The notes beneath the pieces were generated by a model. That model saw only the letters and a program-made list of their open reading frames with translations. It did not search any database and was not told the origin of the DNA. Below are positions 1 through 6,626 of a stretch of DNA of 41,960 nucleotides, one piece after another (position 1 is the first letter of the stretch; the number at the start of each line of letters is the position of its first letter). Origin of the DNA: a virus. The translations under genes were made by a program, and so were the position numbers. The stretch covers positions 1 to 41,960 of the IMG/VR virus record IMGVR_UViG_3300046471_000251; one strand, written 5' to 3'.

Positions 1-69
1 TTCGTTGGTTGTTACAGGTGCAGACACCTGCCGGGCTTCGGCCTGTTCGGCCAGCGCTAAATTGGTCAT
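1..69 (-). CDS. N-terminal 23 residues of a leftward early gene, cut by the window edge
   Basis: An ATG at 69 on the minus strand opens a frame that runs off the left edge; the visible peptide starts MTNLALAEQAEARQVSAP. A GAGG Shine-Dalgarno sequence lies 6-9 bases upstream and overlaps the end of the preceding coiled-coil gene, so it continues the PL operon. Position next to a coiled-coil protein in a lambdoid left arm suggests a recombination or nuclease gene, but 23 residues are too few to assign a family. Confidence 0.7.
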   Translation of the reverse strand, partial: MTNLALAEQAEARQVSAPVTTNE

Positions 70-76
70 GACTACC

Positions 77-1234
77 TCAGTAAGTAATCTGAATGGCTGG
101 GACTTTCTTCTGATGGATCAGGATGATCACGGCCTTGGCGCAGGCTTCGTCGATTCCGGCAGCGACCATTGCTTCCTGAGCCTTGAGGCATACCGACTTG
201 ATGTGCGCCTTGTCTGCTTCACGTGCCGCTGCCTGACGGTTCATTTCGTCCGCTGCGGCGTTGGCCCGGGCGATCTCGGCCAGTCGTGCACGCTCAACGG
301 CTTCTGCTTGGCGCTGCTCGGCGTCGACACGTTCCCGCTCGGCGCGCTGGGCGGCGGCAATACGGTCCGATTCAGCTTGGAGGCGTTGGCGTTCTGCCTG
401 CTCTTCGGCCAGGCGCAACTGCAGGGCCTGATTAGCGGCGGCCGCCTCGGCATCGCGGGCTTTCTGGTCGGCATCACGTTGAGCCTGGGCGGCTTGATCG
501 ATCAGCGCTTGCTCGCGTCGGGCTGCGGCGTCGCGCTCGGCCTGCTGCTCCTGAGCAACGCGCTGACGCTCCAGTTCTACAGCTGCGTCCTGTGCAGCGC
601 GGATGCGATCTTGCTCGGCACGTTCTTCTGCTTCACGGCGCAGGCTTGCTAGTTCCGCTTGCTCAGCCTCGTAACGCTGAAATTCCGCAAGGAGTGATCG
701 GAGCGCCTTTAGTGCGAGGTCCTTTGCGCCGCCAGCCTCAGCCTTGAATTCCTCCCACTGATCATCAATCGCAACTGCTTCAGCCTGATCAATCAGGCCT
801 TGGACATGTGAGGATGTGTCGCTGGCGAGATTCAGAGGAAGTCCGCGCAACCATTCGAGCCTGTCGTTGTGCGCATCAATCCGCGCATCCTCGGCTTTTT
901 CCCACTCAGTAAGTGGCTGGCGGGTGGTGTCACGCAGCGCATCCATCGAGTTCACGAATTCGCGCAGCTCGGCCTCGACAACCTTTGGCATTTCCTTGAG
1001 GCGCTTCAGATACTCGCGGCCCGGCTTCTCGACGGCGGCTTTGGACTTGCTGACCTTCGCGGCCAAGCTGGCGATGCGTTCACGACCCTTGCGACTGGTC
1101 AGGTCGGGCACTTCAACGGTGACCTCAGCCTTCACTGCTTCGAGGAACTGATTCAGGCCGCCAGCTACGTAAATGGCCGGCGCGTTATCCGCGCTGATGT
1201 CGTCGATGGTGATGATTTGCTGTGCTGCAGACAT
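77..1234 (-). CDS. Long coiled-coil phage protein of the left early operon
   Basis: A 385-residue protein. I take the ATG at 1234 rather than the GTG at 1246 because the GTGGAG covering that GTG is a good ribosome binding site 8 bases before the ATG. Residues about 20-180 are a mixed helical domain. About 190-340 is an uninterrupted Ala/Glu/Arg/Gln coiled coil. The last 45 residues form a small conserved-looking domain ending in KKVPAIQITY, which resembles the C-terminus of phage proteins encoded beside recombination genes. The function is unknown. It may act with the DNA recombination proteins expected to the left. Its long repetitive helix makes the opposite strand look open, but that frame is a shadow. 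Confidence 0.85.
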   Translation of the reverse strand: MSAAQQIITIDDISADNAPAIYVAGGLNQFLEAVKAEVTVEVPDLTSRKGRERIASLAAKVSKSKAAVEKPGREYLKRLKEMPKVVEAELREFVNSMDALRDTTRQPLTEWEKAEDARIDAHNDRLEWLRGLPLNLASDTSSHVQGLIDQAEAVAIDDQWEEFKAEAGGAKDLALKALRSLLAEFQRYEAEQAELASLRREAEERAEQDRIRAAQDAAVELERQRVAQEQQAERDAAARREQALIDQAAQAQRDADQKARDAEAAAANQALQLRLAEEQAERQRLQAESDRIAAAQRAERERVDAEQRQAEAVERARLAEIARANAAADEMNRQAAAREADKAHIKSVCLKAQEAMVAAGIDEACAKAVIILIHQKKVPAIQITY

Positions 1235-1290
1235 GACTATCTCCACGCGCCATGCCGTTGCCGGGGCGCTGCGATTGAATGGGGTGGGGG

Positions 1291-1410
1291 TTAAGAGGTG
1301 AGTTGCGAGGCGTACGAACTGGCAAGCAGCCAGAGGGTGAAGACGAGTAGGGCGGTCGCGCTGCCCCGCCAGTATGCGATTCGTCGCGCTTGCTGGCGTG
1401 TCACTGGCAT
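1291..1410 (-). CDS. 39-residue single-pass membrane protein
   Basis: The frame MPVTRQQARRIAYWRGS continues into a hydrophobic stretch (residues about 18-32, ALLVFTLWLLASSYA) and stops at a TAA at 1291-1293. Its ATG overlaps the last codons of the upstream 59-residue gene, and a GAGG lies upstream, so translation is probably coupled. The basic N-terminus before the single transmembrane segment predicts the N-terminus in the cytoplasm. The role is unknown; small membrane proteins of phage early operons often act on host physiology or superinfection, but nothing here shows that. Confidence 0.6.
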   Translation of the reverse strand: MPVTRQQARRIAYWRGSATALLVFTLWLLASSYASQLTS

Positions 1411-1580
1411 GGCGTCGGCCTCGGCATTGGTCGGCGCTTCAGCCAGTCGGCCTTGATCGGATGCTTCAGATCGGCGACGAGCATGGCTCGGGTCAACTGA
1501 ACGACGCCGCGAACCTGAACTCGTTGCTCGGCGTCTTCGACCTGTTCATCGATCAGCGATTTCACGATTGCGTTGCTCAT
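1401..1580 (-). CDS. Small phage hypothetical protein, 59 residues
   Basis: It starts at an ATG at 1580 with AAGGAG 8 bases upstream, inside the end of the preceding gene (ATGA overlap). The sequence is helical (MSNAIVKSLIDEQVEDAEQR...) and ends Pro/Arg-rich. A longer open frame reaching 1979 exists, but the Shine-Dalgarno sequence and the overlap with the neighbour support the short form. No family recognised. It belongs to the PL operon of tightly packed small genes. Confidence 0.7.
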   Translation of the reverse strand: MSNAIVKSLIDEQVEDAEQRVQVRGVVQLTRAMLVADLKHPIKADWLKRRPMPRPTPCQ

Positions 1581-1771
1581 GCCGCTCTCCTTGGCCGACG
1601 AGCAACCGCCCGGTTCAGCCTTTCGCAGTAATGGTTGAATTCTTGAAGATTGATTGCCTCGTTGGTGTAGAGGCTGGTGATCTGATGCTGGACAAGCGCT
1701 TCGAGCATCGGAGGGCAAAGTGCGTCGTCGATGCCTTCGAGCGCCATGTCGATGAGTACATGAGGGCTCAC
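1577..1771 (-). CDS. Small phage hypothetical protein, 64 residues
   Basis: A GTG start at 1771 overlaps the TGA of the upstream gene (GTGA), a typical coupled junction. An alternative ATG lies eight codons in. The predicted protein is helical and acidic at first (MALEGIDDALCPPMLEALVQHQ), with a basic tail RRPRRAA. No family recognised. Start choice is moderately uncertain; the frame itself is supported by ATGA overlaps at both ends. Confidence 0.65.
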   Translation of the reverse strand: MSPHVLIDMALEGIDDALCPPMLEALVQHQITSLYTNEAINLQEFNHYCERLNRAVARRPRRAA

Positions 1772-2187
1772 AGGTCCGCATCCTCTGCTTGCGCTTCAAG
1801 GCCGGCCTCGGCGTGAGGCTCGACCATTTCCGTCGCGATTTCGTAAAGCTTGCCGTCGGGATGCTCGCTGTGACCGAGCAGGCGGCGTGCCATACCTTGG
1901 GCAGGGGCGCCGCCGGCTGCCGCAATAACCACCTGGGCGAACATGTCTTCGTCGTCCTTGCCTGCGATCTGGCGATCATTCAGGTGGTCCTGAACCTTGG
2001 TCAGGAAGGCATCGTAGCTGACAACGATTGGAACCTGACCTCGGCGCCGGATGATCAGGTCGCAACCACGAACAAGGTTCTCGGCCTTGTCCTCGATCCA
2101 GCGTGCTGCCGCTTCCTCGAATCCGGAGTCATCATCCGGCTGCATGTTGTCCCAGCGGGCTTGCGATCTTGCTAATGCTGCATTCAT
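1768..2187 (-). CDS. Phage early hypothetical protein, 139 residues
   Basis: A strong GGAGGT lies 9 bases before the ATG at 2187. Residues 1-45 are helical, then comes a basic RRRGQVPIVVSYDAF segment, followed by a helical stretch and an acidic C-terminus (EAQAEDADL). There is no signal peptide or membrane segment, so it is probably cytoplasmic. I do not recognise the family. It sits in the PL operon between a zinc-ribbon protein and small hypotheticals. Confidence 0.75.
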   Translation of the reverse strand: MNAALARSQARWDNMQPDDDSGFEEAAARWIEDKAENLVRGCDLIIRRRGQVPIVVSYDAFLTKVQDHLNDRQIAGKDDEDMFAQVVIAAAGGAPAQGMARRLLGHSEHPDGKLYEIATEMVEPHAEAGLEAQAEDADL

Positions 2188-2210
2188 GGTGATGACCTCC
2201 AGATGAGGGG

Positions 2211-2465
2211 TTAGAATTCCGATTTACTGCAATCGTGATCTTCGTTACTGAACTGGTGAGCGTTGGTGAACTCGCCACCCTCATGCCCGTCAGCGTGTTT
2301 ATCGCGACGGTCCTGATACGCGGCGTGCTGACCTGTTCGCTGTTCCTGCCGGCTGGCCTTGCAAGACTTTGAGCAGAAGCGAGCCCATCCGCGCTTGCGG
2401 TCAGCTGTCCGCGCAATGAACGGTTGTTTGCAGCGAACGCATGCGTACTCGGCTGTGGCGGCCAT
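2211..2465 (-). CDS. Small zinc-ribbon protein
   Basis: This 84-residue protein starts at 2465 with GGAGAT 8 bases upstream. Residues about 9-36 hold CVRCKQPF and, after a basic spacer, FCSKSCKASRQ: two Cys pairs that can bind zinc, as in FCS-type zinc fingers. The rest is His/Asp-rich and polar. A zinc-bound nucleic-acid-binding or protein-docking role in early phage development is plausible from the fold alone. It belongs to the PL operon. Confidence 0.75.
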   Translation of the reverse strand: MAATAEYACVRCKQPFIARTADRKRGWARFCSKSCKASRQEQRTGQHAAYQDRRDKHADGHEGGEFTNAHQFSNEDHDCSKSEF

Positions 2466-2590
2466 GACTCAATCTCCATACTGATTAACCAAACACACGG
2501 AACTGCCCACTCACGAACGCGAACGGCCAGATAGGCAGCGGAGAATGGGCAGTGCGGTATGTTCGGTAGGGGTGTAGGCGGGGTGGGGTG

Positions 2591-3415
2591 TTACGCGGTG
2601 GCTTTGGTTGGAGCCTTTGACTCAAGATCGGCCAGCTCTTTTTTGAGGTTGTCGATGCGCTTCACTCGCTGAGCGTCCGCCTCTGCTTCGTATTTTTCGA
2701 TCACTGCCTGAGGAATTACGACTCCTTGGATCTTCTGCCAGCAGGCCAAAGAGAATGAGCCGCGCTTATCCGCCAGGTACAGCGCCGACTGTTCGTCGCA
2801 CGCGGATTGCGCAAGAGTCAGGGCCTCGGCATAACTGCAGGTCGGGAATACCTGCTGGCTTCCACCGCTACCATCGCGGTACGTGTGAAGTCGATATTCA
2901 AGGTCGCCATCGGAATAGCCGTACAGCGAAAGCAACTTGATTCCTTTGATCTCAACCCGGCCGTAATCCCGCTCTTCTTCGTAGATGCCCTTGCCGCCAT
3001 CCCACTCAAATATCTCTGGCGAATAGCCCGAGACGAATATGTGAGTGACCTGCCCAGACATGACCTTTTTCAACAGACTGAGCGAACCTTCGTCAGCCTT
3101 GTCTACGAACTTGAACAAAGCATCTGCATGATGCTTGGCCTTGTCCTTAATCATGCTCAGGCGCTGGTGCTGCTGGTTGATCTGTTGCTCCAGATCCTTC
3201 CGGCTCTTCTCGTACCGCAGTTCAAGCTCCCGCAGGTTCTTTTCCTTCCACGATTCCGCTGGCGCGTCATGCAGACTCTTGACCACGAAGTTCTCGCCGC
3301 TCGGGATTTCCTGCCCGGCGCTTACGAAAATCTCTTGGACGATTGTTTGCTGGGCGTTCAGTTTGCCGACGACGAGAACCTTTTTGCCGTCGCCCGTGTA
3401 CTTGATGTCACTCAT
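2591..3415 (-). CDS. First gene of the leftward early operon, hypothetical, 274 residues
   Basis: AGGAG lies 8 bases before the ATG at 3415. The N-terminal 60 residues look beta-rich (KVLVVGKLNAQQTIVQEIFVS). Residues about 55-105 form a Glu/Lys coiled coil, a mixed region with many aromatic and acidic residues follows, and a second short coiled coil ends the protein. No family recognised. It is the first clearly intact gene after PL, some 680 bases from the promoter, so the untranslated leader is long. Confidence 0.8.
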   Translation of the reverse strand: MSDIKYTGDGKKVLVVGKLNAQQTIVQEIFVSAGQEIPSGENFVVKSLHDAPAESWKEKNLRELELRYEKSRKDLEQQINQQHQRLSMIKDKAKHHADALFKFVDKADEGSLSLLKKVMSGQVTHIFVSGYSPEIFEWDGGKGIYEEERDYGRVEIKGIKLLSLYGYSDGDLEYRLHTYRDGSGGSQQVFPTCSYAEALTLAQSACDEQSALYLADKRGSFSLACWQKIQGVVIPQAVIEKYEAEADAQRVKRIDNLKKELADLESKAPTKATA

Positions 3416-3424
3416 CGCAATCTC

Positions 3425-3921
3425 CTATTGCTCGCTCACTGGGAAGGCAGTGGCTACCTATTGAATGGGGGTGCCGGTCTATTCCCGGCTGTCACGGCGC
3501 TTGTGCCAGATCAAGGTAGCTCGCCAATACCAGGTTGGCGCTGACCCTGCGCAATGCGGGTTGAGCTATTCGCCGAGTGATGCAGGTGGGCGGTTATAGG
3601 CCGCGTTTTCGTCCGCATCCCGCTGCACACTCTGTGAATGCGCAGGAGGATGGTTCAGGGGTTGGCTTTCTCAGCCGCTTCAAACTCGCTTCCTAGGATT
3701 TCCGTCATAACCTCGGAAGGCGTTGCAGAAGTGCTGACGTAAATGCATTCAGGCGCTACCACTTGGCGATAGCTGGAGAAAAACAACTTCCCACCGCCTG
3801 TCCTCGGTTGATTTCCCGTCTGGCCCTGTCGCCAAGGCCAGCCAGTGAAATCTTTCCCATTGCCGCCGGGATGGCGGGGCGCACTGCTTTCCGGGTCTTT
3901 CGTGCCTACTGGGCTAAACGG
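3425..3921 (-). pseudogene. Start-less, stop-interrupted reading frame in the PL leader, resembling Ash/Icd-type phage proteins
   Basis: On the minus strand, 3921-3655 is open for 88 codons without ATG and reads GNGKDFTGWPWRQGQTGNQP and later YRQVVAPECIYVSTSATPSE, ending KANP. Shifting the frame by -1 at a CCCC run continues protein-like text (SVQRDADENAAYNRPPASLG, APTWYWRATLIWHKRRDS) to 3425, broken by TAG codons. The wording resembles Ash/Icd-type small phage proteins as I remember them, which I could not check. It is either a decayed gene or sequence kept for another reason. Nothing else in 3416-4100 looks coding. Confidence 0.35.
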
Positions 3922-4101
3922 TTAGGGCATTTCGCCATTGATCAGCCGTACAGAGTTTTCCCTGTCGTTGGCAGCCTTTCGGGGCTGTCTGATCACCGGT
4001 CGCCGGTAGAGGCAATGCGGTCTGTTGTTTGTTGCGCAGACTGTTAAAGAGCGGTTCGATCCGCTGGTCCTGTTTAGGGGCTGTGGCGTCTCGATGGGTG
4101 A

Positions 4102-4130
4102 ACATTAGCACTGCTGTTATTAGCTGTAAA
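4102..4130 (-). promoter_or_regulatory. PL-like early leftward promoter
   Basis: Read on the minus strand there is TTTACA (4130-4125), a 17-base spacer and TAATGT (4107-4102). The first operator covers the -10 and the second flanks the -35, as in lambda PL/OL. It would drive the leftward operon beginning at 3415. The -10 is only a partial match, so the exact hexamers are tentative, but the operator pair makes a repressed promoter here very likely. Confidence 0.6.
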
Positions 4131-4143
4131 CAGCACTGCTAAT
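4105..4143. promoter_or_regulatory. OL-like operator pair for the CI/Cro regulators
   Basis: Two 15-base sites in opposite orientation: 4105-4119 (TTAGCACTGCTGTTA) and 4129-4143 (AACAGCACTGCTAAT). The core AGCA-S-TGCT is a dyad. The same site occurs three times between cI and cro at 6526-6598, so this is the left operator of the immunity system. Confidence 0.85.
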
Positions 4144-4160
4144 ATATTTTCGGATAGGCG

Positions 4161-4185
4161 TAAAAAAGCCCGCACGAAGGCGGGC
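4161..4185 (-). terminator. Intrinsic terminator after the DUF1654 gene
   Basis: On the minus strand a GCCCGC/GCGGGC stem (4168-4185, six-base loop) is followed by TTTTTTA. It ends the DUF1654 transcript before it enters the OL/PL region. Confidence 0.85.
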
Positions 4186-4202
4186 AAAGAGGGATCGGTA
4201 AA

Positions 4203-4454
4203 TCAGTCTTCTTTCGGGACGGTCCACAGGAGCTGGATAAGGCCATCGTCTCGATGGGCAATGGTCACGTTATCGTTCTCCGCGATCTCGTCCAGAATGC
4301 GGTCCCAGTCGGCGGGGTCATCATTTGCCGAGCGCTCCAGAAGGACTGATTTCGACGTCTGGGCTTTGGGAGTATTGATTGCCCGCTGAACGCGCATGCC
4401 GAGAAGCTCGTACGAAGACGGTTCTTTCGATGCCAGGGGTTTCTGCTTTGCCAT
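4203..4454 (-). CDS. DUF1654 family protein, SOS-regulated candidate
   Basis: An 83-residue protein with a near-perfect AAGGAGGT before the ATG at 4454. The body (SYELLGMRVQRAINTPKAQ, then SANDDPADWDRILDEIAEND and TIAHRDDGLIQLLW) matches the DUF1654 pattern known mainly from Pseudomonas chromosomes, plasmids and phages; its biochemical role is not established. A consensus LexA box lies 20 bases upstream of the start and a terminator follows, so it is a single-gene unit. It sits between cI and OL, where lambda keeps rexAB. Expression in response to DNA damage is inferred from the box, not shown. Confidence 0.85.
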   Translation of the reverse strand: MAKQKPLASKEPSSYELLGMRVQRAINTPKAQTSKSVLLERSANDDPADWDRILDEIAENDNVTIAHRDDGLIQLLWTVPKED

Positions 4455-4473
4455 GGGTTACCTCCTTGGATGA

Positions 4474-4489
4474 CTGTATGCATACACAG
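4474..4489. promoter_or_regulatory. LexA (SOS) box upstream of the DUF1654 gene
   Basis: The 16 bases CTGTATGCATACACAG fit the gammaproteobacterial LexA consensus CTGT-N8-ACAG exactly. The site is 20 bases upstream of the DUF1654 start codon, where a bound repressor would cover the promoter. Confidence 0.85.
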
Positions 4490-4552
4490 TAGTTCAAGAT
4501 GTTTTTCCATGCAATCAGAAAGAGTACAAATGTGCTCTATGGTCGAATGAGC

Positions 4553-4579
4553 ACAAAAAAGCCCGCTCGGTGGCGGGCC
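4553..4579 (-). terminator. Intrinsic terminator after the P63C gene
   Basis: On the minus strand a GCCCGCC...GAGCGGGC hairpin (4561-4579) is followed by TTTTTTGTGC. It terminates the P63C-domain transcript and isolates the DUF1654 unit. Confidence 0.85.
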
Positions 4580-4630
4580 TTGGCATGGAAGGGCAGGTAC
4601 GAGAAGCCCGGCGCTTAAGCAGACTGATTT

Positions 4631-5614
4631 TTACTCACCAGCGAGAGATAGGTCCATCTCCTGCTGAGTGCCGAAACGTTTTGCAAATTTGGCTTCATAT
4701 TCAGCGGCATTAGAAGATGACTCGGCCATCTCCAGAATTCTACCCATGTGAATTCGAAGTGCTCGCACTCCAATCTCATTCAGAAATTGGAAAAGCTTCT
4801 TTTTCTTCGGGTCTCCATCCCGAAGCGCCCTGAGAAGGTCCAAAACCTTACCGCTACTCTGTGCAAGGGGATAGTAGATATGCTTTCGCGTCAAGTGCAT
4901 TAGTTTCCACGGCTTGCCGCGTGTTGGAACCGGTATCTTGTATAGACGATGCCACACCAGGTAAAGCTCATTGGGGAATTCTTGCTCGTATTTTCTGGCT
5001 TCCTCCTGAACGAAGCTTTTGAAGGCGGCGACTATTTCTTCCCTGGTCCGATCATACCCAGCAAGAGCATAAACGAGTCCCTGAATACCAGCCTTCCCGG
5101 AAGCCCCAAGGATTATCCTGGCTTGCTTTGCAATATGCGCCTGGCTCCTCAGGAGCTTTCCATCAGATTCAGCGCTGACAATCGCATTACAAATATCAAT
5201 TAGTATCGTTACGTCGTAGCCATGAATGGTTGGAGAAGGCGCGCCCGCGCCCGGCGCTACGCCTTGAAAAATAACGGGTGTAGAGAGTTTCTCGCGCAGT
5301 TCGTGCCCGACGTAAGGAGATATTTTTTGACCCTTAATAAATACCGGAAATCTGCTCCCTCCTTCCCCGAGGCCGAGAGCCTCCCCCATGCCTCTCTGGC
5401 TAATAACTGCCGTCTTGTTCTCGTCATCCAGAACATAGCATTCGACATCGAATCCAAATTCGTCGCGGAAATTACCCTTGTGCGTGGCCTTCATAGGTCT
5501 TTCTCCCCAGCGAGCAGCCGCTGCTTTCTTGGCAATTGCTTTTCGAGCTTCCGGAGAGAGAGACTCAGCTCTTGCCTTGCCTCCAGCAGATTTCGATTCA
5601 TCTTTGTCTGACAT
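4631..5614 (-). CDS. P63C-domain protein in the rex-like position
   Basis: A 327-residue protein from the ATG at 5614 (MSDKDESKSAGGKARAES); an upstream in-frame start at 5671 would put the N-terminus inside the repeated regulatory sites, so I reject it. Residues 9-37 are Lys/Ala-rich with KKAAAARWG, a basic tail common in mobile-element proteins. The rest contains a mixed domain (LDDENKTAVISQRGMGEALG) and a C-terminal half that fits the P63C domain of phage and island proteins, whose function is unknown. It has its own terminator and promoter-proximal repeats, and lies between cI and OL, where lysogenic-conversion or exclusion genes are often kept. I infer, without proof, expression in the lysogen. 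Confidence 0.8.
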   Translation of the reverse strand: MSDKDESKSAGGKARAESLSPEARKAIAKKAAAARWGERPMKATHKGNFRDEFGFDVECYVLDDENKTAVISQRGMGEALGLGEGGSRFPVFIKGQKISPYVGHELREKLSTPVIFQGVAPGAGAPSPTIHGYDVTILIDICNAIVSAESDGKLLRSQAHIAKQARIILGASGKAGIQGLVYALAGYDRTREEIVAAFKSFVQEEARKYEQEFPNELYLVWHRLYKIPVPTRGKPWKLMHLTRKHIYYPLAQSSGKVLDLLRALRDGDPKKKKLFQFLNEIGVRALRIHMGRILEMAESSSNAAEYEAKFAKRFGTQQEMDLSLAGE

Positions 5615-5702
5615 GCAAGCACCCCACTTGGTTAGTGCTTGCATGCTACGCTCTGAATACTTTATCAGCAAGCATCATGTACGGCTTATGCTTGCATGAG
5701 GC
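5611..5702. repeat. Four RTGCTTGCATG-type sites upstream of the P63C gene
   Basis: Copies lie at 5611-5622 (minus), 5634-5647 (plus), 5665-5680 (minus, degenerate) and 5687-5702 (plus), all containing TGCTTGC. They alternate in orientation and fill the 92-base gap between cI and the P63C gene, and the first covers the start codon region. They look like binding sites for a regulator of the P63C gene, possibly its own product. Confidence 0.7.
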
Positions 5703-5706
5703 ATAC

Positions 5707-6513
5707 CTATAAATCCCCGCCACGCCAAATCACTCGACCAATAATCCGATGCTCATTCACCTCACTGCGCGCTAGCAGCAGATCGGGGTACTCATCTTTG
5801 TCCCCGTTGTCGCTGCGGATAATCCAGCTGCCTAAGGGGCTCTGAATCAGACGCTTTACGATGGATCCTTTGTCGTTGCTGGTAAGGACGAAGACGTAGC
5901 CGTCCGCCGGCTCAGCGCGAGACGTGTCCACCAGCAACACGTCATGGTCGTTGATCGTTGGCCACATGCTGTCGCCATCGGCGTACATCACAAACAAACT
6001 GTCTGCCTTGACGCCTTTGGTGCGCAGCCAATCAAGCTTGAATGCGAGCGTGGCAACTGTTTCGACGTGGGGGTTTTCGTAGCCGAAGCCGGCTGCAGCC
6101 CTGGCCGAGTACTGCGGGATGTGGGCGTATCGATCTTCGGTCGCCTCAGCATCACCGCCGACAGGGAATGGCGTGCTGGCGACACTGGCACCTTCAGTCG
6201 GAGAAGACGCCGTGCTTGTTACTCGCTTGATTCCGCCAGCCAGAGTAGGACTGATCTTCCACGGTTCTATGTCGAGTACCTCGGACAGCTTTATGAGGGC
6301 ATCCAGGTTTAGCGCCACCTTCCCATTTAGATACTGGCTGACAGTGCTCTGGGGAGAATTCCAGCCGCATTTGGCCCCGACCTCGCTCTGATTGAGTGTC
6401 GGCCGTTCGCCTTTGTCTTTGGATTCAGTGACCTTGCGCAGATACGCCTTCTTGAGGCGTTCGGCATCGTCGAGCTGATCTTGAGTGAGTGGGGTTCGGA
6501 TAGGTTTGCTCAT
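5707..6513 (-). CDS. cI: CI-type prophage repressor with S24 self-cleavage domain
   Basis: A 268-residue repressor. Residues about 38-90 are an HTH_3 domain (NQSEVGAKCGW...TVSQYLNGK) that should bind the operators at 6526-6598 and 4105-4143. The C-terminal part is an S24/LexA-like peptidase: cleavage site Ala141-Gly142 (RAAAGFG), nucleophile Ser182 (ADGDSMWP) and general base Lys220 (GSIVKRLI), a 38-residue spacing as in LexA/UmuD. RecA-stimulated autocleavage and SOS induction of the prophage follow from the family. There is no Shine-Dalgarno sequence before the ATG and the likely PRM start falls at or next to it, so the mRNA may be leaderless as for lambda cI. Divergent from cro. Confidence 0.95.
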   Translation of the reverse strand: MSKPIRTPLTQDQLDDAERLKKAYLRKVTESKDKGERPTLNQSEVGAKCGWNSPQSTVSQYLNGKVALNLDALIKLSEVLDIEPWKISPTLAGGIKRVTSTASSPTEGASVASTPFPVGGDAEATEDRYAHIPQYSARAAAGFGYENPHVETVATLAFKLDWLRTKGVKADSLFVMYADGDSMWPTINDHDVLLVDTSRAEPADGYVFVLTSNDKGSIVKRLIQSPLGSWIIRSDNGDKDEYPDLLLARSEVNEHRIIGRVIWRGGDL

Positions 6514-6520
6514 GCGCGTG

Positions 6521-6549
6521 ATTAAGTAGCACCGCTGTTATTTGTGCAA
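6521..6549 (-). promoter_or_regulatory. PRM-like promoter for cI
   Basis: On the minus strand: TTGCAC (6549-6544), 17-base spacer, CTTAAT (6526-6521). The degenerate operator 6526-6540 covers its spacer, and the middle operator (6549-6563) abuts the -35, the geometry that lets lambda CI activate its own promoter. The predicted start is within a few bases of the cI ATG. Confidence 0.55.
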
Positions 6550-6598
6550 ACAGCAGTGCTAATCCCCTCCTTGTTTTTTACAAAACAGCAGTGCTAAT
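6526..6598. promoter_or_regulatory. OR-like operator triplet between cI and cro
   Basis: Three sites: 6526-6540 (GTAGCACCGCTGTTA, one core mismatch), 6549-6563 and 6584-6598 (both AACAGCAGTGCTAAT). The two perfect copies are in the same orientation, the degenerate one inverted and nearest cI, like lambda OR3. The site nearest cro covers the PR -10. Confidence 0.88.
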
Positions 6599-6600
6599 AT
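6571..6600 (+). promoter_or_regulatory. PR-like early rightward promoter
   Basis: TTGTTT (6571-6576), an 18-base spacer and TAATAT (6595-6600). The operator 6584-6598 overlaps the -10, so repressor binding would shut it off. It leads into cro at 6627 and the replication genes. Confidence 0.65.
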
Positions 6601-6626
6601 CCGGGTTAATTAACCGGAGACCGCCA

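Noticed and set aside
5-652. Long plus-strand open frame opposite the coiled-coil gene
   Set aside because: It is the antisense of a low-complexity Ala/Glu/Arg/Gln coiled coil, whose codons avoid stops on the other strand; no ribosome binding site, and a real gene occupies the minus strand.
3763-4047. Plus-strand 94-codon frame in the PL leader
   Set aside because: It lies opposite the protein-like minus-strand text, has no Shine-Dalgarno sequence and would run against the PL transcript.
3914-4111. Minus-strand 65-codon frame at the PL start
   Set aside because: Its ATG at 4103-4105 is inside the -10/operator, so the PL transcript would not include it. It may still be a relic, part of the degraded leader.
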